Shown: piece after piece, positions 15,932-25,115 of the stretch
Position numbering within the stretch: position 1 is the stretch's first letter
Layout of the letters: every line of letters starts with the position of its first letter
Assembly: GCA_002354805.1 (NCBI GenBank)
Contig: DEMH01000015.1
Coordinates: forward strand, 223,230-287,229
Direction of reading: 5' to 3'
DNA: 64,000 nt
Source of the DNA: Gammaproteobacteria bacterium UBA2675
GTDB lineage: Bacteria; Pseudomonadota; Gammaproteobacteria; Pseudomonadales; Pseudohongiellaceae
Notes under the pieces: model-generated
The model's database searches: none
What the model was told of the DNA's origin: nothing
The model's input: the letters and a program-made list of their open reading frames with translations, nothing else
Translations under genes and position numbers: made by a program

Positions 15932-18073
15932 ATGATTTATCAAGGCAAGGGCATACAGGTCAGTAAACTCGAGTCGGGGATTGCGAGACTCTGTTTTGAT
16001 CTGCCTGACTCCTCCGTCAATGTTTTTAATGCACTGATGTTATCGGAGCTGGACGCCGCCATCAAAGCCATTGCGGCCAGTGATGCCACGGGTGTCATTT
16101 GTGTCAGTGGCAAAAGCAGCTACATTGTCGGTGCCGATATCAAGGAGTTCACTGACAAATTCAAGTTGTCTGAGTCCGAACTGCTTGAATGGGTTGCAGG
16201 CGCGAACGCCGTTTTTGATGCGCTGGAAGATCTGCCCATCCCAACGGTTGCTGCGATCAACGGCATGGCTCTGGGCGGTGGCTTTGAGCTGTGTCTGGCG
16301 GCCGATTATCGTGTCGGCAGCGAGGCAGCCGTGCTCGGCTTCCCGGAAGTCAATCTGGGGATCTGCCCCGGTTTCGGCGGCACCGTCAGAGCCTTGCGTC
16401 TGCTGGGCGCTGATCCGGCAATTGACATGGTACGCAGCGGCCGCCACGTAAAGGCGGAGCAGGCGCTCAGCGATGGCGCGCTGGACGTGCTGGTGACATC
16501 AGATGCGCTGGAAGATGCAGCCATCGAAGTGATCGAGCAGGCACTGTCTGGAGAGCTGGATATCTGGGAGCGCCGCAAACAGAAAACCTCTCCCGTTGCG
16601 CTTAGCCCGGCGAGTCTTGAGAAAGTTTTTTCGGCCGGCATGGCGAGAACGCGCAAAGACGCTGGCAGCAACTATCCAGCAGCGGAAACGGCCGTTCAGT
16701 CAATGTGGGACGGCGCTACCAAACAGCGTGACGATGCGCTGCGCCATGAGAACAAGGCCTTTGTAAGCCTGGCGCGCAGTGAGGTGGCTGGCAATCTGGT
16801 TCAGCTGTTCCTGAATGACCAGTTCCTGAAATCGCGTGCCAAAAAGCTCTCCCGCGACGTCAGTCCTGTGAAAAAGGCAGCTGTGCTGGGTGCTGGCATT
16901 ATGGGTGGTGGTATCGCCTATCAATCGGCTTTACGTGGCACTCCCATCATCATGAAAGATATCGCCCAGCAGGGACTGGATCTCGGCCTGAAAGAGGCAG
17001 ACAAATTGTTGGCCAAACAGGTCGACAGAGGCCGCATGGACAGCGCCAAGGCAAAAAAGGTTTTGTCTGCGATCAGTCCTACGCTGGATTATGCTGGTTT
17101 CGATCAGGTAGACCTGGTGGTTGAGGCCGTGGTTGAAAACCCCAAAGTCAAACAGGCGGTGTTGGCCGAAGTCGAGAGTAGTACGCCGGATAACAGCGTG
17201 CTGACCTCCAACACCTCAACGATTTCCATCACTCGTCTGGCCCAGGCTTTGAAGCGTCCTGAGAACTTCTGCGGCATGCACTTCTTCAATCCGGTCCCAC
17301 TGATGCCATTGGTTGAAGTCATTCGCGGAGAGAAAACCGGAGACGCTGCGATTGCCAAAACTGTTGGCTACGCGCTGTCCCTGGGCAAAATGCCCATCGT
17401 TGTGAACGACTGCCCAGGCTTTCTGGTAAACCGTATCCTGTTTCCCTATTTCGGTGCCTTCTGTCAGCTGCTGCGGGACGGGGCAGACCTGCGCGAAGTT
17501 GATCGTGTCATGGAAACCTTCGGCTGGCCCATGGGGCCAGCGTACCTGCTGGACGTTGTAGGTATCGACACCGCTTCGCACTGCATGAAAGTCATGGAGG
17601 AAGGTTTCCCGGATCGAATGAGCTATGACTTTACAACGGCAATCGATCACCTATACGAGCTGGGACATTATGGCCAGAAAAACGGTCTGGGCTTCTATCG
17701 ATACGAGTCCGGCGGCGGTGGGCGACCCACCAAGGTCTTCGATGAGCAGATATTGAAGACGCTGCAGCCACTGCAGACAGGTCAGCAATCGCTTTCGGAT
17801 GCGGAGATCCAGGAGCGTATGATGGTTGCTCTGTGTCTTGAGGCGGTACGCTGCCTTGAAGACAATATTGTCAGCTCTGCGGTCGAGGTGGATATGGGCC
17901 TGCTGCTGGGTCTGGGCTTTCCGAAGTTTCGGGGCGGGGCATTGCGGTTTATTGATAATATGGGTGTTGCCGCGTTCTGCCAGATGGCAGACAAATATGC
18001 AGACCTGGGGCCGCTTTATCATCCCACCAGTGGGTTGAGAGAGATGGCTGCTGCCGGCAAAACGTTTTACTGA
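15932..18073 (+). CDS. fadB: Fatty acid oxidation complex alpha subunit
   Basis: A 713-residue two-domain enzyme of beta-oxidation. The N-terminal enoyl-CoA hydratase/isomerase part has MALGGGFELCLAADYRV and PEVNLGICPGFGGT, which keep both catalytic Glu. The central 3-hydroxyacyl-CoA dehydrogenase has the NAD site GAGIMGGGIAY (about residue 317) and the catalytic His in GMHFFNPVPLMPLVE. The start at 15932 follows AGGAGA. A TATAAT at 15853-15858 may be its -10. The thiolase gene fadA, normally the next gene in the operon, is absent: ttcA follows after about 10 nt. Confidence 0.9.
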   Translation: MIYQGKGIQVSKLESGIARLCFDLPDSSVNVFNALMLSELDAAIKAIAASDATGVICVSGKSSYIVGADIKEFTDKFKLSESELLEWVAGANAVFDALEDLPIPTVAAINGMALGGGFELCLAADYRVGSEAAVLGFPEVNLGICPGFGGTVRALRLLGADPAIDMVRSGRHVKAEQALSDGALDVLVTSDALEDAAIEVIEQALSGELDIWERRKQKTSPVALSPASLEKVFSAGMARTRKDAGSNYPAAETAVQSMWDGATKQRDDALRHENKAFVSLARSEVAGNLVQLFLNDQFLKSRAKKLSRDVSPVKKAAVLGAGIMGGGIAYQSALRGTPIIMKDIAQQGLDLGLKEADKLLAKQVDRGRMDSAKAKKVLSAISPTLDYAGFDQVDLVVEAVVENPKVKQAVLAEVESSTPDNSVLTSNTSTISITRLAQALKRPENFCGMHFFNPVPLMPLVEVIRGEKTGDAAIAKTVGYALSLGKMPIVVNDCPGFLVNRILFPYFGAFCQLLRDGADLREVDRVMETFGWPMGPAYLLDVVGIDTASHCMKVMEEGFPDRMSYDFTTAIDHLYELGHYGQKNGLGFYRYESGGGGRPTKVFDEQILKTLQPLQTGQQSLSDAEIQERMMVALCLEAVRCLEDNIVSSAVEVDMGLLLGLGFPKFRGGALRFIDNMGVAAFCQMADKYADLGPLYHPTSGLREMAAAGKTFY

Positions 18074-18084
18074 GGGTGAAAGCT

Positions 18085-18975
18085 GTGGAATACATTGAGG
18101 CCAGTCAGAGTCACACATTGGCGTGTGCATCAGAGGCGCCTGGCATCGCACAAAAAACGGACGAAAAACGTCTCAATCGCTGCCGTAAGAGTCTGCGACG
18201 GGACGTTGGCCGCGCCATCGCTGATTTTAACATGATCGAGGATGGCGATTTTGTCATGGTCTGCCTCAGCGGTGGTAAAGACTCCTACACCATGCTGGAT
18301 GTTCTGCTGCACCTGCAGAAACATGCGCCCATTAATTTCAAAATCAAGGCTGTGAATCTCGATCAAAAGCAGCCGGGTTTCCCCGAGCATGTACTGCCTG
18401 AATATCTGGAGTCGATTGGCGTCGACTACCACATCATCGAGCAGGACACATTTTCGATTGTGAAAGAGAAAACACCCGAGGGCAAAACCTATTGTGGTCT
18501 TTGCTCTCGCCTGCGGCGCGGCAACCTGTATACCTACGCGCGTCAGATTGGTGCGACCAAAATTGCGCTCGGACATCACCGGGACGACATCGTTGAGACG
18601 CTGTTTCTGAATATGTTTTTTGGTGGCAAGCTGAAAGCCATGCCTCCGAAACTGTTGAGTGATGACAAGCAGAACATTGTGATCCGTCCGCTGGCGTATG
18701 TTGCCGAGAAAGATATTGCGCGTTACGCGAAATTGCGTGGTTTTCCGATCATTCCATGCAATCTGTGTGGTACGCAGGACAACATGCAGCGGCAGGAAAT
18801 GAAAGCCATGCTGCAGGCATGGGAAAAGCAGTGGCCGGGCCGAATTGATAACATTTTCCGCAGCATTGCCAATGTGGAACCGTCACAGCTCGCCGATACG
18901 GGCCTGTTTCCATTCCGCGACCTGAAGCTGGATCGGGAATCGTTCAACCGGATCCAGGCGATCAATGTTGCCTGA
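18085..18975 (+). CDS. ttcA: tRNA 2-thiocytidine(32) synthetase TtcA
   Basis: TtcA is an iron-sulfur enzyme that thiolates C32 of some tRNAs with ATP. The PP-loop motif SGGKDSYTMLD is near residue 62, and the cluster cysteines appear as CGLCSRLRRG and CNLCGTQDNMQR. GTG 18085 is chosen because GAGGGTGA lies 6 nt before it; GTG 18076 (three residues longer) is possible. The product has about 296 residues, usual for the family. It heads a run with yheU, tusA and an exonuclease gene, linking two sulfur-dependent tRNA modification functions. Confidence 0.95.
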   Translation: MEYIEASQSHTLACASEAPGIAQKTDEKRLNRCRKSLRRDVGRAIADFNMIEDGDFVMVCLSGGKDSYTMLDVLLHLQKHAPINFKIKAVNLDQKQPGFPEHVLPEYLESIGVDYHIIEQDTFSIVKEKTPEGKTYCGLCSRLRRGNLYTYARQIGATKIALGHHRDDIVETLFLNMFFGGKLKAMPPKLLSDDKQNIVIRPLAYVAEKDIARYAKLRGFPIIPCNLCGTQDNMQRQEMKAMLQAWEKQWPGRIDNIFRSIANVEPSQLADTGLFPFRDLKLDRESFNRIQAINVA

Positions 18976-18977
18976 TC

Positions 18978-19196
18978 ATGGATATACCCTGGCAGGCATT
19001 GCCTGAAGACACACTGACTGCACTGATCGAAGAGTTCGTTTCGCGTGAGGGTACCGAGTACGGCTGGCACGACTATTCGCTGGCTGACAAGGTTGCTCAG
19101 GTTCGCCTGCAGCTGAAACGGGGTGAGGCCAGAATCGACTTCGATCCCGATAGCGAAACATGCAATATTGTGGCGGCGGATGGACGGCGGCCATGA
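18978..19196 (+). CDS. yheU: YheU family protein
   Basis: A 72-residue protein that begins MDIPWQALPEDTLTALIEEF and continues VSREGTEYGWHDYSLADKV. This matches the small conserved family YheU, whose function is unknown. It starts 2 nt after the ttcA stop, so it is co-translated with ttcA. The C-terminal part is shorter and more variable, as usual. Confidence 0.88.
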   Translation: MDIPWQALPEDTLTALIEEFVSREGTEYGWHDYSLADKVAQVRLQLKRGEARIDFDPDSETCNIVAADGRRP

Positions 19197-19221
19197 GCCG
19201 GAACAGAAAGATACAGCGTAT

Positions 19222-19464
19222 ATGAGCAAGGAAATACCTATCAATCAACACCTCGACGCATCGGGACTTTTTTGTCCCGAGCCTGTGATGATGCTTCACA
19301 ACCGTATTCGTGACATGCAATCCGGAGACGTGCTTGAATTGCTGGCCACCGACCCGTCCACGACCAGGGATGTTCCAAAATTCTGCATGTTCCTTGGACA
19401 CGAGCTGCTTGATCAGACTGAAGCCGAAGGTCGTTATCGCTACCTGATCAGGAAAAGCGAATGA
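19222..19464 (+). CDS. tusA: Sulfur carrier protein TusA
   Basis: An 80-residue protein with the SirA/TusA motif DASGLFCPEPVMMLHNRI (catalytic Cys of the CPxP motif) and a two-layer alpha/beta pattern. TusA takes persulfide sulfur from IscS and passes it along the Tus relay for mnm5s2U34 in tRNA. The ATG at 19222 lies 25 nt after yheU, and its stop overlaps the next start by 4 nt. Confidence 0.9.
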   Translation: MSKEIPINQHLDASGLFCPEPVMMLHNRIRDMQSGDVLELLATDPSTTRDVPKFCMFLGHELLDQTEAEGRYRYLIRKSE

Positions 19465-20393
19465 ACGCGCCGCTGTATCTGGTTGACGCGTCGATTTATA
19501 TCTTTCAGGCACACTTCTCTCCGGCAACAGTTGCCTACGCTACAGATGGCAGTGATCGCAGTGCATTTGTCGGTTTCGCCCGTTTTCTGATACGTTTTCT
19601 GCGACAGCTCAGGCGTCGCCACGATGAGGTTCTGGTCGCTGTAGCGTTTGATCAGAGCCTGTTCTCTGGTTTTAGACACCAGCTGTATCCAGCCTACAAA
19701 TCCAATCGCGTGTTACCTGACGACAATCTTGCGCTTCAGCTTGATGCGTGTTTCCAATTGTGTGAGACCCTGGGTGTAAGTGCATTCGGCAGTCGCCAGT
19801 TTGAAGCTGACGATATTATCGGCACTCTATGTATCAAGGCAGCTGATGAGCAGCCAGTCACCATAGTCAGCAGGGACAAGGATCTGTCGCAACTGCTGCT
19901 TCGACAGCAGGACAGGATCTGGGATTTTCAGTCGCAGACCTTTCGCAACCGTGATGACATACAGCTGCGCTTTGGCATTTGGCCGGAGCAGTTCCCCTGT
20001 TATCTGGGGCTGGTGGGTGACAGCATTGACTGCATACCGGGCGTACCAGGTCTTGGGCCAGTTGCAGCGCGTCATCTGCTGCAGGCCTACAGGGATCTTG
20101 ACGTGCTGTACAACGAGCTCGACTCGGTTGCGAGCCTTGGTTTTCGCGGTGCCAGAAGCTGCCAACAGAAGCTGGACACTCACCGTGAGCAGGCACAATT
20201 GAGCAGACAGCTGGCACGAATAGTCTGTCGCCATACTGAGGACTGCGCTGAGCCATTTGCAGCCGTTAAGCCAGAAGCACTGCTCGCGCGTGGTTTTGAT
20301 CAGCCGGGCTTTACAGATCTGTTAAAGTCTCTCGCGATCGACGAGACAGAGACACAACGGTTGATTCGACAGCTGGACGGCGGCGTTGTCTGA
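19461..20393 (+). CDS. 5'-3' exonuclease / flap endonuclease-like protein (ExoIX/Xni type)
   Basis: A 310-residue stand-alone 5' nuclease resembling the N-terminal domain of DNA polymerase I. Acidic metal-site segments are YLVDASIYIF, FEADDIIGTL, VSRDKDLSQLL and LVGDSIDCIPGVPGLGP; the last is the helix-3-turn-helix DNA-binding motif. Cys replaces the usual Asn after the second Asp (GDxxDN). It overlaps tusA by 4 nt. It may process flaps or Okazaki fragments, or be an Xni/ExoIX homologue. Its length exceeds E. coli Xni (251), so I leave the symbol open. Confidence 0.82.
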   Translation: MNAPLYLVDASIYIFQAHFSPATVAYATDGSDRSAFVGFARFLIRFLRQLRRRHDEVLVAVAFDQSLFSGFRHQLYPAYKSNRVLPDDNLALQLDACFQLCETLGVSAFGSRQFEADDIIGTLCIKAADEQPVTIVSRDKDLSQLLLRQQDRIWDFQSQTFRNRDDIQLRFGIWPEQFPCYLGLVGDSIDCIPGVPGLGPVAARHLLQAYRDLDVLYNELDSVASLGFRGARSCQQKLDTHREQAQLSRQLARIVCRHTEDCAEPFAAVKPEALLARGFDQPGFTDLLKSLAIDETETQRLIRQLDGGVV

Positions 20394-20443
20394 CAGATTA
20401 GGTGGTTTGGAAATTTGGCTTGTTTAATAACTAAGGGGCTGCG

Positions 20444-21613
20444 ATGAAAATAGTTGCTGACCAGAACATACTGGCACTGGATAAGTGGCGGGCCAAAGAC
20501 ATCGAGCTGGTCATGAAATCGGGTCGAGATATCGTCAGTGCTGATCTGCGTGACGCGGATGCATTGCTGGTTCGCTCTATCACTACAGTCAATGCCGAAC
20601 TACTGGCCGGAAGTCGAGTCCGTTTTGTCGGAACTGCCACCAGTGGGACTAATCACATTGATATTGACTGGCTAACTTCCAATAATATTCACCTGGCTGA
20701 TGCCGCCGGTGCAAATGCCGGTGCAGTCACTGACTATGTGCTGGCCTGTCTTGCCGAGCAGATTCGTGGTGCCGGTTTCGATCCGTGGGCTGCAAGTATT
20801 GCGATTGTCGGTGTTGGCCATGTGGGAGGCCTGCTGGCAAGGCGCCTGAAAGCGCTGGGCATCAGCTGTGTGGGTTGCGACCCATTTCAGCAGAACGTCG
20901 ACGGACTTAAGTACGTCTCGTTCGAGCAGGCCCTGCAGGCCGATGTTGTCTGTCTCCACACTCCGTTGACCAATGAAGGCCCGCACGCGACCCGCAGCAT
21001 GATGAATGCCGAAGCGTTCTCAAAGATGCGACCTGACGCTATCTTGATAAATGCCGGGCGGGGAGAGGTTGTCGACGACGAGGCATTGCTGACTCACTTG
21101 ACGAAGCAACGTCACTTTGTCGCGATCCTTGATGTCTGGCACAACGAACCGAACCCGTCCCGTGATGTTGTCAATGCCGCAAGTCTTGCGACACCACATA
21201 TTGCAGGTTACAGCGTTGAAGCAAAACTGGCCGCGACACAATGCATTCTGAAAGCACTGGTTAACCATTTTGACTTGCCGGCATCGCTGGCTTCAGTCAG
21301 CAGATTGCCCTGCGTCGTTCATGACTCGCGTTACGAAACGGCTGCAGGGTCGGGCAGGCAGCCAGGGCAGGGTAGTGACTCAGCCGTATTTGCAGATTAC
21401 CTGCTGCGCGCATTTTCACCAGCACGTGTCGCTGCTACTTTCAGGCTCCAATACAATAAAGCTTCCCACGATGAGGGCGCGATAGTCTTTGACAGGCTGC
21501 GCAGTCAACTGGTCGGCAGGCGTGAGTTTTCCGCCAGCCATGTTCATGCCGCCGGACTAAGCCCACAGGTAGCGGGCTGGTTACATGCCGCAGGTTTTGT
21601 ACTGCAGGCTTAG
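20444..21613 (+). CDS. pdxB: Erythronate-4-phosphate dehydrogenase
   Basis: PdxB oxidises 4-phosphoerythronate in the DXP-independent branch of de novo pyridoxal phosphate synthesis. The 389-residue protein begins MKIVADQNI and has SGTNHIDIDWL, the NAD site VGVGHVGGLLARRL, the catalytic Arg in INAGRGEVVDDEAL, Glu in LDVWHNEP and His in TPHIAGYS. The C-terminal dimerisation domain typical of PdxB follows. Its stop is 2 nt from the stop of the convergent aminotransferase, leaving no room for a terminator. Confidence 0.95.
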   Translation: MKIVADQNILALDKWRAKDIELVMKSGRDIVSADLRDADALLVRSITTVNAELLAGSRVRFVGTATSGTNHIDIDWLTSNNIHLADAAGANAGAVTDYVLACLAEQIRGAGFDPWAASIAIVGVGHVGGLLARRLKALGISCVGCDPFQQNVDGLKYVSFEQALQADVVCLHTPLTNEGPHATRSMMNAEAFSKMRPDAILINAGRGEVVDDEALLTHLTKQRHFVAILDVWHNEPNPSRDVVNAASLATPHIAGYSVEAKLAATQCILKALVNHFDLPASLASVSRLPCVVHDSRYETAAGSGRQPGQGSDSAVFADYLLRAFSPARVAATFRLQYNKASHDEGAIVFDRLRSQLVGRREFSASHVHAAGLSPQVAGWLHAAGFVLQA

Positions 21614-21615
21614 CA

Positions 21616-22836
21616 CTAGTGTGATTGCGCCCACTTGCTCAGGAAACGCTCTATTTTGTCCATCGCCTGCTGCAGAACATCTTTAGTGGGCAGGAAAACG
21701 ATGCGCAGGTGCTGAGTGTCTTCTATGTTGAACGCGCTACCCTGCACCAGCAGAATTTTCTCTTTTTCCAGCAGCTCCAGGATGAATTGCTGGTCATCAA
21801 TAATCGAGTAAGTTGACGGATCCAGTCTGGGGAACATGTAAATAGCCCCTTTGGGTTTTACGCAGCTGACGCCCGGAATGCTGGTCAGGGCATTGTAAGC
21901 CGCGTCACGCTGATCCCTGAGACGGCCGCCTGGAATGATCAGTTCGTTAATGCTCTGGTAGCCTCCCAGTGCTGTCTGCACAGCGAACTGAGCAGGTACG
22001 TTGGCACACAAACGCATGTTGGAAAGTATTTCCAGTCCTTCTATATAACCCGTTGCCTGCTCTCGCGCGCCGCTTAATATCATCCACCCGGAACGGAAGC
22101 CAGCCAGTCGATATGACTTGGAGAGTCCGTTGAATGTCACGATGAACAAATCATCACAAAGAGATGCGATGGGTGTGTGCACTGCATCGTCGTACAGAAT
22201 CTTGCTGTAAATCTCGTCAGAAAAAATAATCAGCTTGTGCTTACGGGCGACTCGTATCAGATCGAGCAGCAATTCAGGGCTGTAGACAGCACCGGTGGGG
22301 TTATTCGGGTTAATAATGACCATCGCACGCGTTTTGGGCGTGATTTTCTTTTCTATGTCCGCGATGTCAGGAAACCAGTCGGCCTGCTCGTCACAGATGT
22401 AGTGCACTGGGTTGCCGCCTGCCAGACTGACCGCTGCAGTCCACAATGGATAGTCCGGTGCGGGCACCAGAACCTCGTCACCATTGTTAAGCAGTGCCTG
22501 CATGGCCATGACTATCAGTTCGCTGACGCCGTTACCGAGATAGATGTCATCAATGTCGACGCCGTCAATGCCAAGCTGCTGGCACTCCTGCATGATCGCT
22601 TTACGCGCTGAAAACAGCCCTTTTGAATCACTGTAGCCTTGCGCATTGGACAGATTTCGAATCACGTCCTGCAGGATTTCGTCGGGTGCCTCGAAGCCGA
22701 AAGGAGCCGGGTTACCGATATTCAGCTTCAGAATTCGGTTGCCTTCTTCCTCAAGTTGCTTGGCAACTTCGAGTACCGGGCCTCTGATGTCATAGCAGAC
22801 TTTGGCGAGTTTGTCTGATTGGCCTATCTTGATCAT
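21616..22836 (-). CDS. alaA: Glutamate-pyruvate aminotransferase AlaA
   Basis: A 406-residue class I PLP aminotransferase of the length and motif order of E. coli AlaA. Seen are LKLNIGNPAPFGFEAPDEIL, INPNNPTGAVYSPELL, the Schiff-base Lys in TFNGLSKSYRLAGFRSGW, and the C-terminal substrate Arg in QHLRIVFLPT. It makes alanine from pyruvate. The ATG is preceded by GGAGAT. The PLP cofactor route (pdxB) lies immediately opposite. Confidence 0.92.
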   Translation of the reverse strand: MIKIGQSDKLAKVCYDIRGPVLEVAKQLEEEGNRILKLNIGNPAPFGFEAPDEILQDVIRNLSNAQGYSDSKGLFSARKAIMQECQQLGIDGVDIDDIYLGNGVSELIVMAMQALLNNGDEVLVPAPDYPLWTAAVSLAGGNPVHYICDEQADWFPDIADIEKKITPKTRAMVIINPNNPTGAVYSPELLLDLIRVARKHKLIIFSDEIYSKILYDDAVHTPIASLCDDLFIVTFNGLSKSYRLAGFRSGWMILSGAREQATGYIEGLEILSNMRLCANVPAQFAVQTALGGYQSINELIIPGGRLRDQRDAAYNALTSIPGVSCVKPKGAIYMFPRLDPSTYSIIDDQQFILELLEKEKILLVQGSAFNIEDTQHLRIVFLPTKDVLQQAMDKIERFLSKWAQSH

Positions 22837-22950
22837 ATCTCCGTTTCCAGGATGTGCCTTGAGGCCGGATATTGTAAACTGACGTCAAAAAAATGATAGA
22901 GGCACTTATTTTATAAATTTCCGAATTACACCACCCTGAGGTGACAGAAC

Positions 22951-23346
22951 ATGAGTGACAAGGTGACTGACAACAAGGCAGCACTGAAAGAGAAACTGGA
23001 TGCTGATACCTACAGAATCGTCTGCGACTGCGGAACCGAGCCAGCATTCACTGGAAAGTACTGGGATTGCAAAACGCCCGGTGTCTATCATTGCGTCGTC
23101 TGTGACGCTGCGTTGTTTGATTCTGAAACCAAGTATGATTCCGGTTCCGGCTGGCCAAGCTACTACCAGCCAGTCGACAGCAGCTCGGTCACAGAGCGTG
23201 CAGACCATTCGCTGGGCATGGCGCGTACAGAGATCCTGTGTGCCAACTGCGATGCTCATCTGGGACACGTTTTCCCTGATGGTCCACCGCCGACTGGACT
23301 GCGCTACTGCATCAACTCCGCTGCGCTGAACCTGCGACCACGATAA
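22951..23346 (+). CDS. msrB: Peptide-methionine (R)-S-oxide reductase MsrB
   Basis: A 131-residue MsrB that repairs oxidised methionine in proteins. The structural zinc site is the two CxxC pairs in HCVVCDAALF and ILCANCDAHLGHVFPDGPPP. The active-site Cys is in LRYCINSAAL near the C-terminus, and SGSGWPSYYQP binds the substrate. It has no signal peptide. A short gap of 18 nt to the following outer-membrane gene suggests co-transcription. Confidence 0.97.
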   Translation: MSDKVTDNKAALKEKLDADTYRIVCDCGTEPAFTGKYWDCKTPGVYHCVVCDAALFDSETKYDSGSGWPSYYQPVDSSSVTERADHSLGMARTEILCANCDAHLGHVFPDGPPPTGLRYCINSAALNLRPR

Positions 23347-23364
23347 GGAAGATCAAGGCTGCCA

Positions 23365-24198
23365 ATGTTGTCACATGCAAAATCGCAATGTGCTGTCCTG
23401 ATGGCATTGGCAGTCGCAGTGGCCGGAACATCCGATGCCGTAGCGCAGGCCGCTGATGAAGCAGCGGCATCGTTGCTAGAGACAGACTCGCCTGCGTCGA
23501 TAGGGCATACAACGGCTATTGCCCTGTATTACAGTCGCGGGAAATACGGCGAAGATTCCTCCACCCGTATCCGCTATATGCCTGTTTCTCATGAGATTGA
23601 TGGTTCCAACTGGCGTCTGAAAGCCACCGCTCCGATGGTGGAAATCAGCGGACCCGGCAACATTCTGGTCAATGTCGGTCGGGTGGGGGACGACAGCGGA
23701 GGGCGCGTATCAGAACGTGGCGTTGGTGATGTTCTGGTTTCTTATACCTACGAGCTTCCCGCTGTTTCTGAGAGCCTGCCTTTTTTTGATATCGGCTTTG
23801 AACTAAAGCTGCCCACAGCAGACGAAAAGCGCGGCCTGGGCACCGGTAAACTTGACGGCACACTGCAGCTGGATGCCTATCAGCTTGCAGGTCCGATGAC
23901 CTTGTTCGCAACACTGGCATGGAAGTATCGACAAGCCAGCCCGGTATTTCAGGACCTGCGCAATAGCTGGGTGGTCTCAGCCGGACTTTCCTACCCCCTG
24001 GCTGAAAACTGGCAGGGTGGTCTCATATATGACTTCAGAGGGGCTGTCTCAGAGTTTACAGGTGACACGCACGAGCTCATCCCGCATCTGAGCTGGAGCC
24101 CGGACCCTCGCTGGTCAATCATGATGTATCTGGTTGAGGGCTTCACGAATGACAGTGCCGATCTGGCGATCGGCACTCAATTGAGCGTTCGCTGGTAA
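23365..24198 (+). CDS. Putative outer-membrane beta-barrel protein
   Basis: I do not recognise a named family. The 277-residue product has a signal peptide (residues 1 to about 28, ending AVAQA) followed by alternating strands with aromatic girdles, for example SYTYELPAV, TLFATLAWKYR, GLIYDFRGAV, ending in a terminal strand IGTQLSVRW. This resembles small outer-membrane transporters or Phenol_MetA_deg-type barrels. It follows msrB by 18 nt and converges with the minus-strand gene at 24219. Confidence 0.6.
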   Translation: MLSHAKSQCAVLMALAVAVAGTSDAVAQAADEAAASLLETDSPASIGHTTAIALYYSRGKYGEDSSTRIRYMPVSHEIDGSNWRLKATAPMVEISGPGNILVNVGRVGDDSGGRVSERGVGDVLVSYTYELPAVSESLPFFDIGFELKLPTADEKRGLGTGKLDGTLQLDAYQLAGPMTLFATLAWKYRQASPVFQDLRNSWVVSAGLSYPLAENWQGGLIYDFRGAVSEFTGDTHELIPHLSWSPDPRWSIMMYLVEGFTNDSADLAIGTQLSVRW

Positions 24199-24218
24199 CC
24201 AGGATCTTAATTCCAGAC

Positions 24219-25115
24219 CTAGATTCGCATGGGCTGTGGACGTGGCGCTGTCACTGCGGCGCGATCGATGGCTGGCCTGATGCGCTGGAATGGTGGCAGC
24301 TCGGGGCGCTGTATACGCTCAGGGGATGCGCGCCGGTCAATTTCACCGTCCGCTGCTTGCTGCTCATCCGGCAGCTCTGAACTGTCAGACAGATGATCCA
24401 CTACCTGGTACAACTCAGGCCGCTCAGTCGAGTCAGCCTCGTCCAGACTGTCGGGCGCAGCTTGTCTGGCAGGTGTGATGACAGTCTCCTGTGCCAGCGC
24501 CTCAGTATCGATGACATCAGGCAGCTCCGGGACAGTCAGATTGATTTCCAGCGGTGCCTGCTCAACGGTAGTCTGTTCCGCAAGATCCAGCATACGACGG
24601 GTGTGCGGAGGCAGCTCCGCTGAATCGGGATCGAAAATCCGCAAAGCATCGGGATCAGCCTGCTCAGTGTCTGGCTGGCGGAACGGATCCTGCGGTAATG
24701 GAGTACGCTGCAATTCTATCGCGGGCGCCATCGCATCGGGTGCGCCAACGGCGAGCTGATCCTGGCGCTGCATCCATGGAGCCGGCCACGCTTCCCGGCT
24801 TTGCAGTGGCTCTGTCGTTTCTGGCTGAGGCTCAATGGGGGATCTGGATCCTGGGTCAGAGCTGTCAGACTCGGTGTCATCGGTATCAATTCCACCCAGG
24901 AAGGGGCTTGGCGAGCCCGTGCCGCCCAGGCCACTATCGCCGAACTGGCCGGTTTTACCGGTACCGCCCATGCCGCTGCCCTGATCGTCACCGCCCGGGA
25001 TAGCACGCAGTACACCGACGCTCTGGGTAGCGATAATCAGGCTGCAGGCAAACAGCAGCAGGGCTGCCAGCAAGGCAACCGGGTAATGACGCAGCGCTAG
25101 TATGGCTTTAGCCAT
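24219..25115 (-). CDS. Uncharacterised membrane-anchored proline/acidic-rich protein
   Basis: No function recognised. The start at 25115 has AAGGA 8 nt upstream and lies inside the end of the DUF6502 gene. The 298-residue product has one N-terminal membrane segment (about residues 8-28), then a glycine-rich patch with two GGTG units (SGMGGTGKTGQFGDSGLGGT). A long disordered stretch rich in Pro, Asp, Glu and Gln follows, without cysteines after the anchor. GGTG-rich N-termini also occur in DUF5666-like proteins often encoded beside DUF6502, so this may be a degenerate or alternative partner. It is probably co-translated with DUF6502. Confidence 0.55.
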   Translation of the reverse strand: MAKAILALRHYPVALLAALLLFACSLIIATQSVGVLRAIPGGDDQGSGMGGTGKTGQFGDSGLGGTGSPSPFLGGIDTDDTESDSSDPGSRSPIEPQPETTEPLQSREAWPAPWMQRQDQLAVGAPDAMAPAIELQRTPLPQDPFRQPDTEQADPDALRIFDPDSAELPPHTRRMLDLAEQTTVEQAPLEINLTVPELPDVIDTEALAQETVITPARQAAPDSLDEADSTERPELYQVVDHLSDSSELPDEQQAADGEIDRRASPERIQRPELPPFQRIRPAIDRAAVTAPRPQPMRI

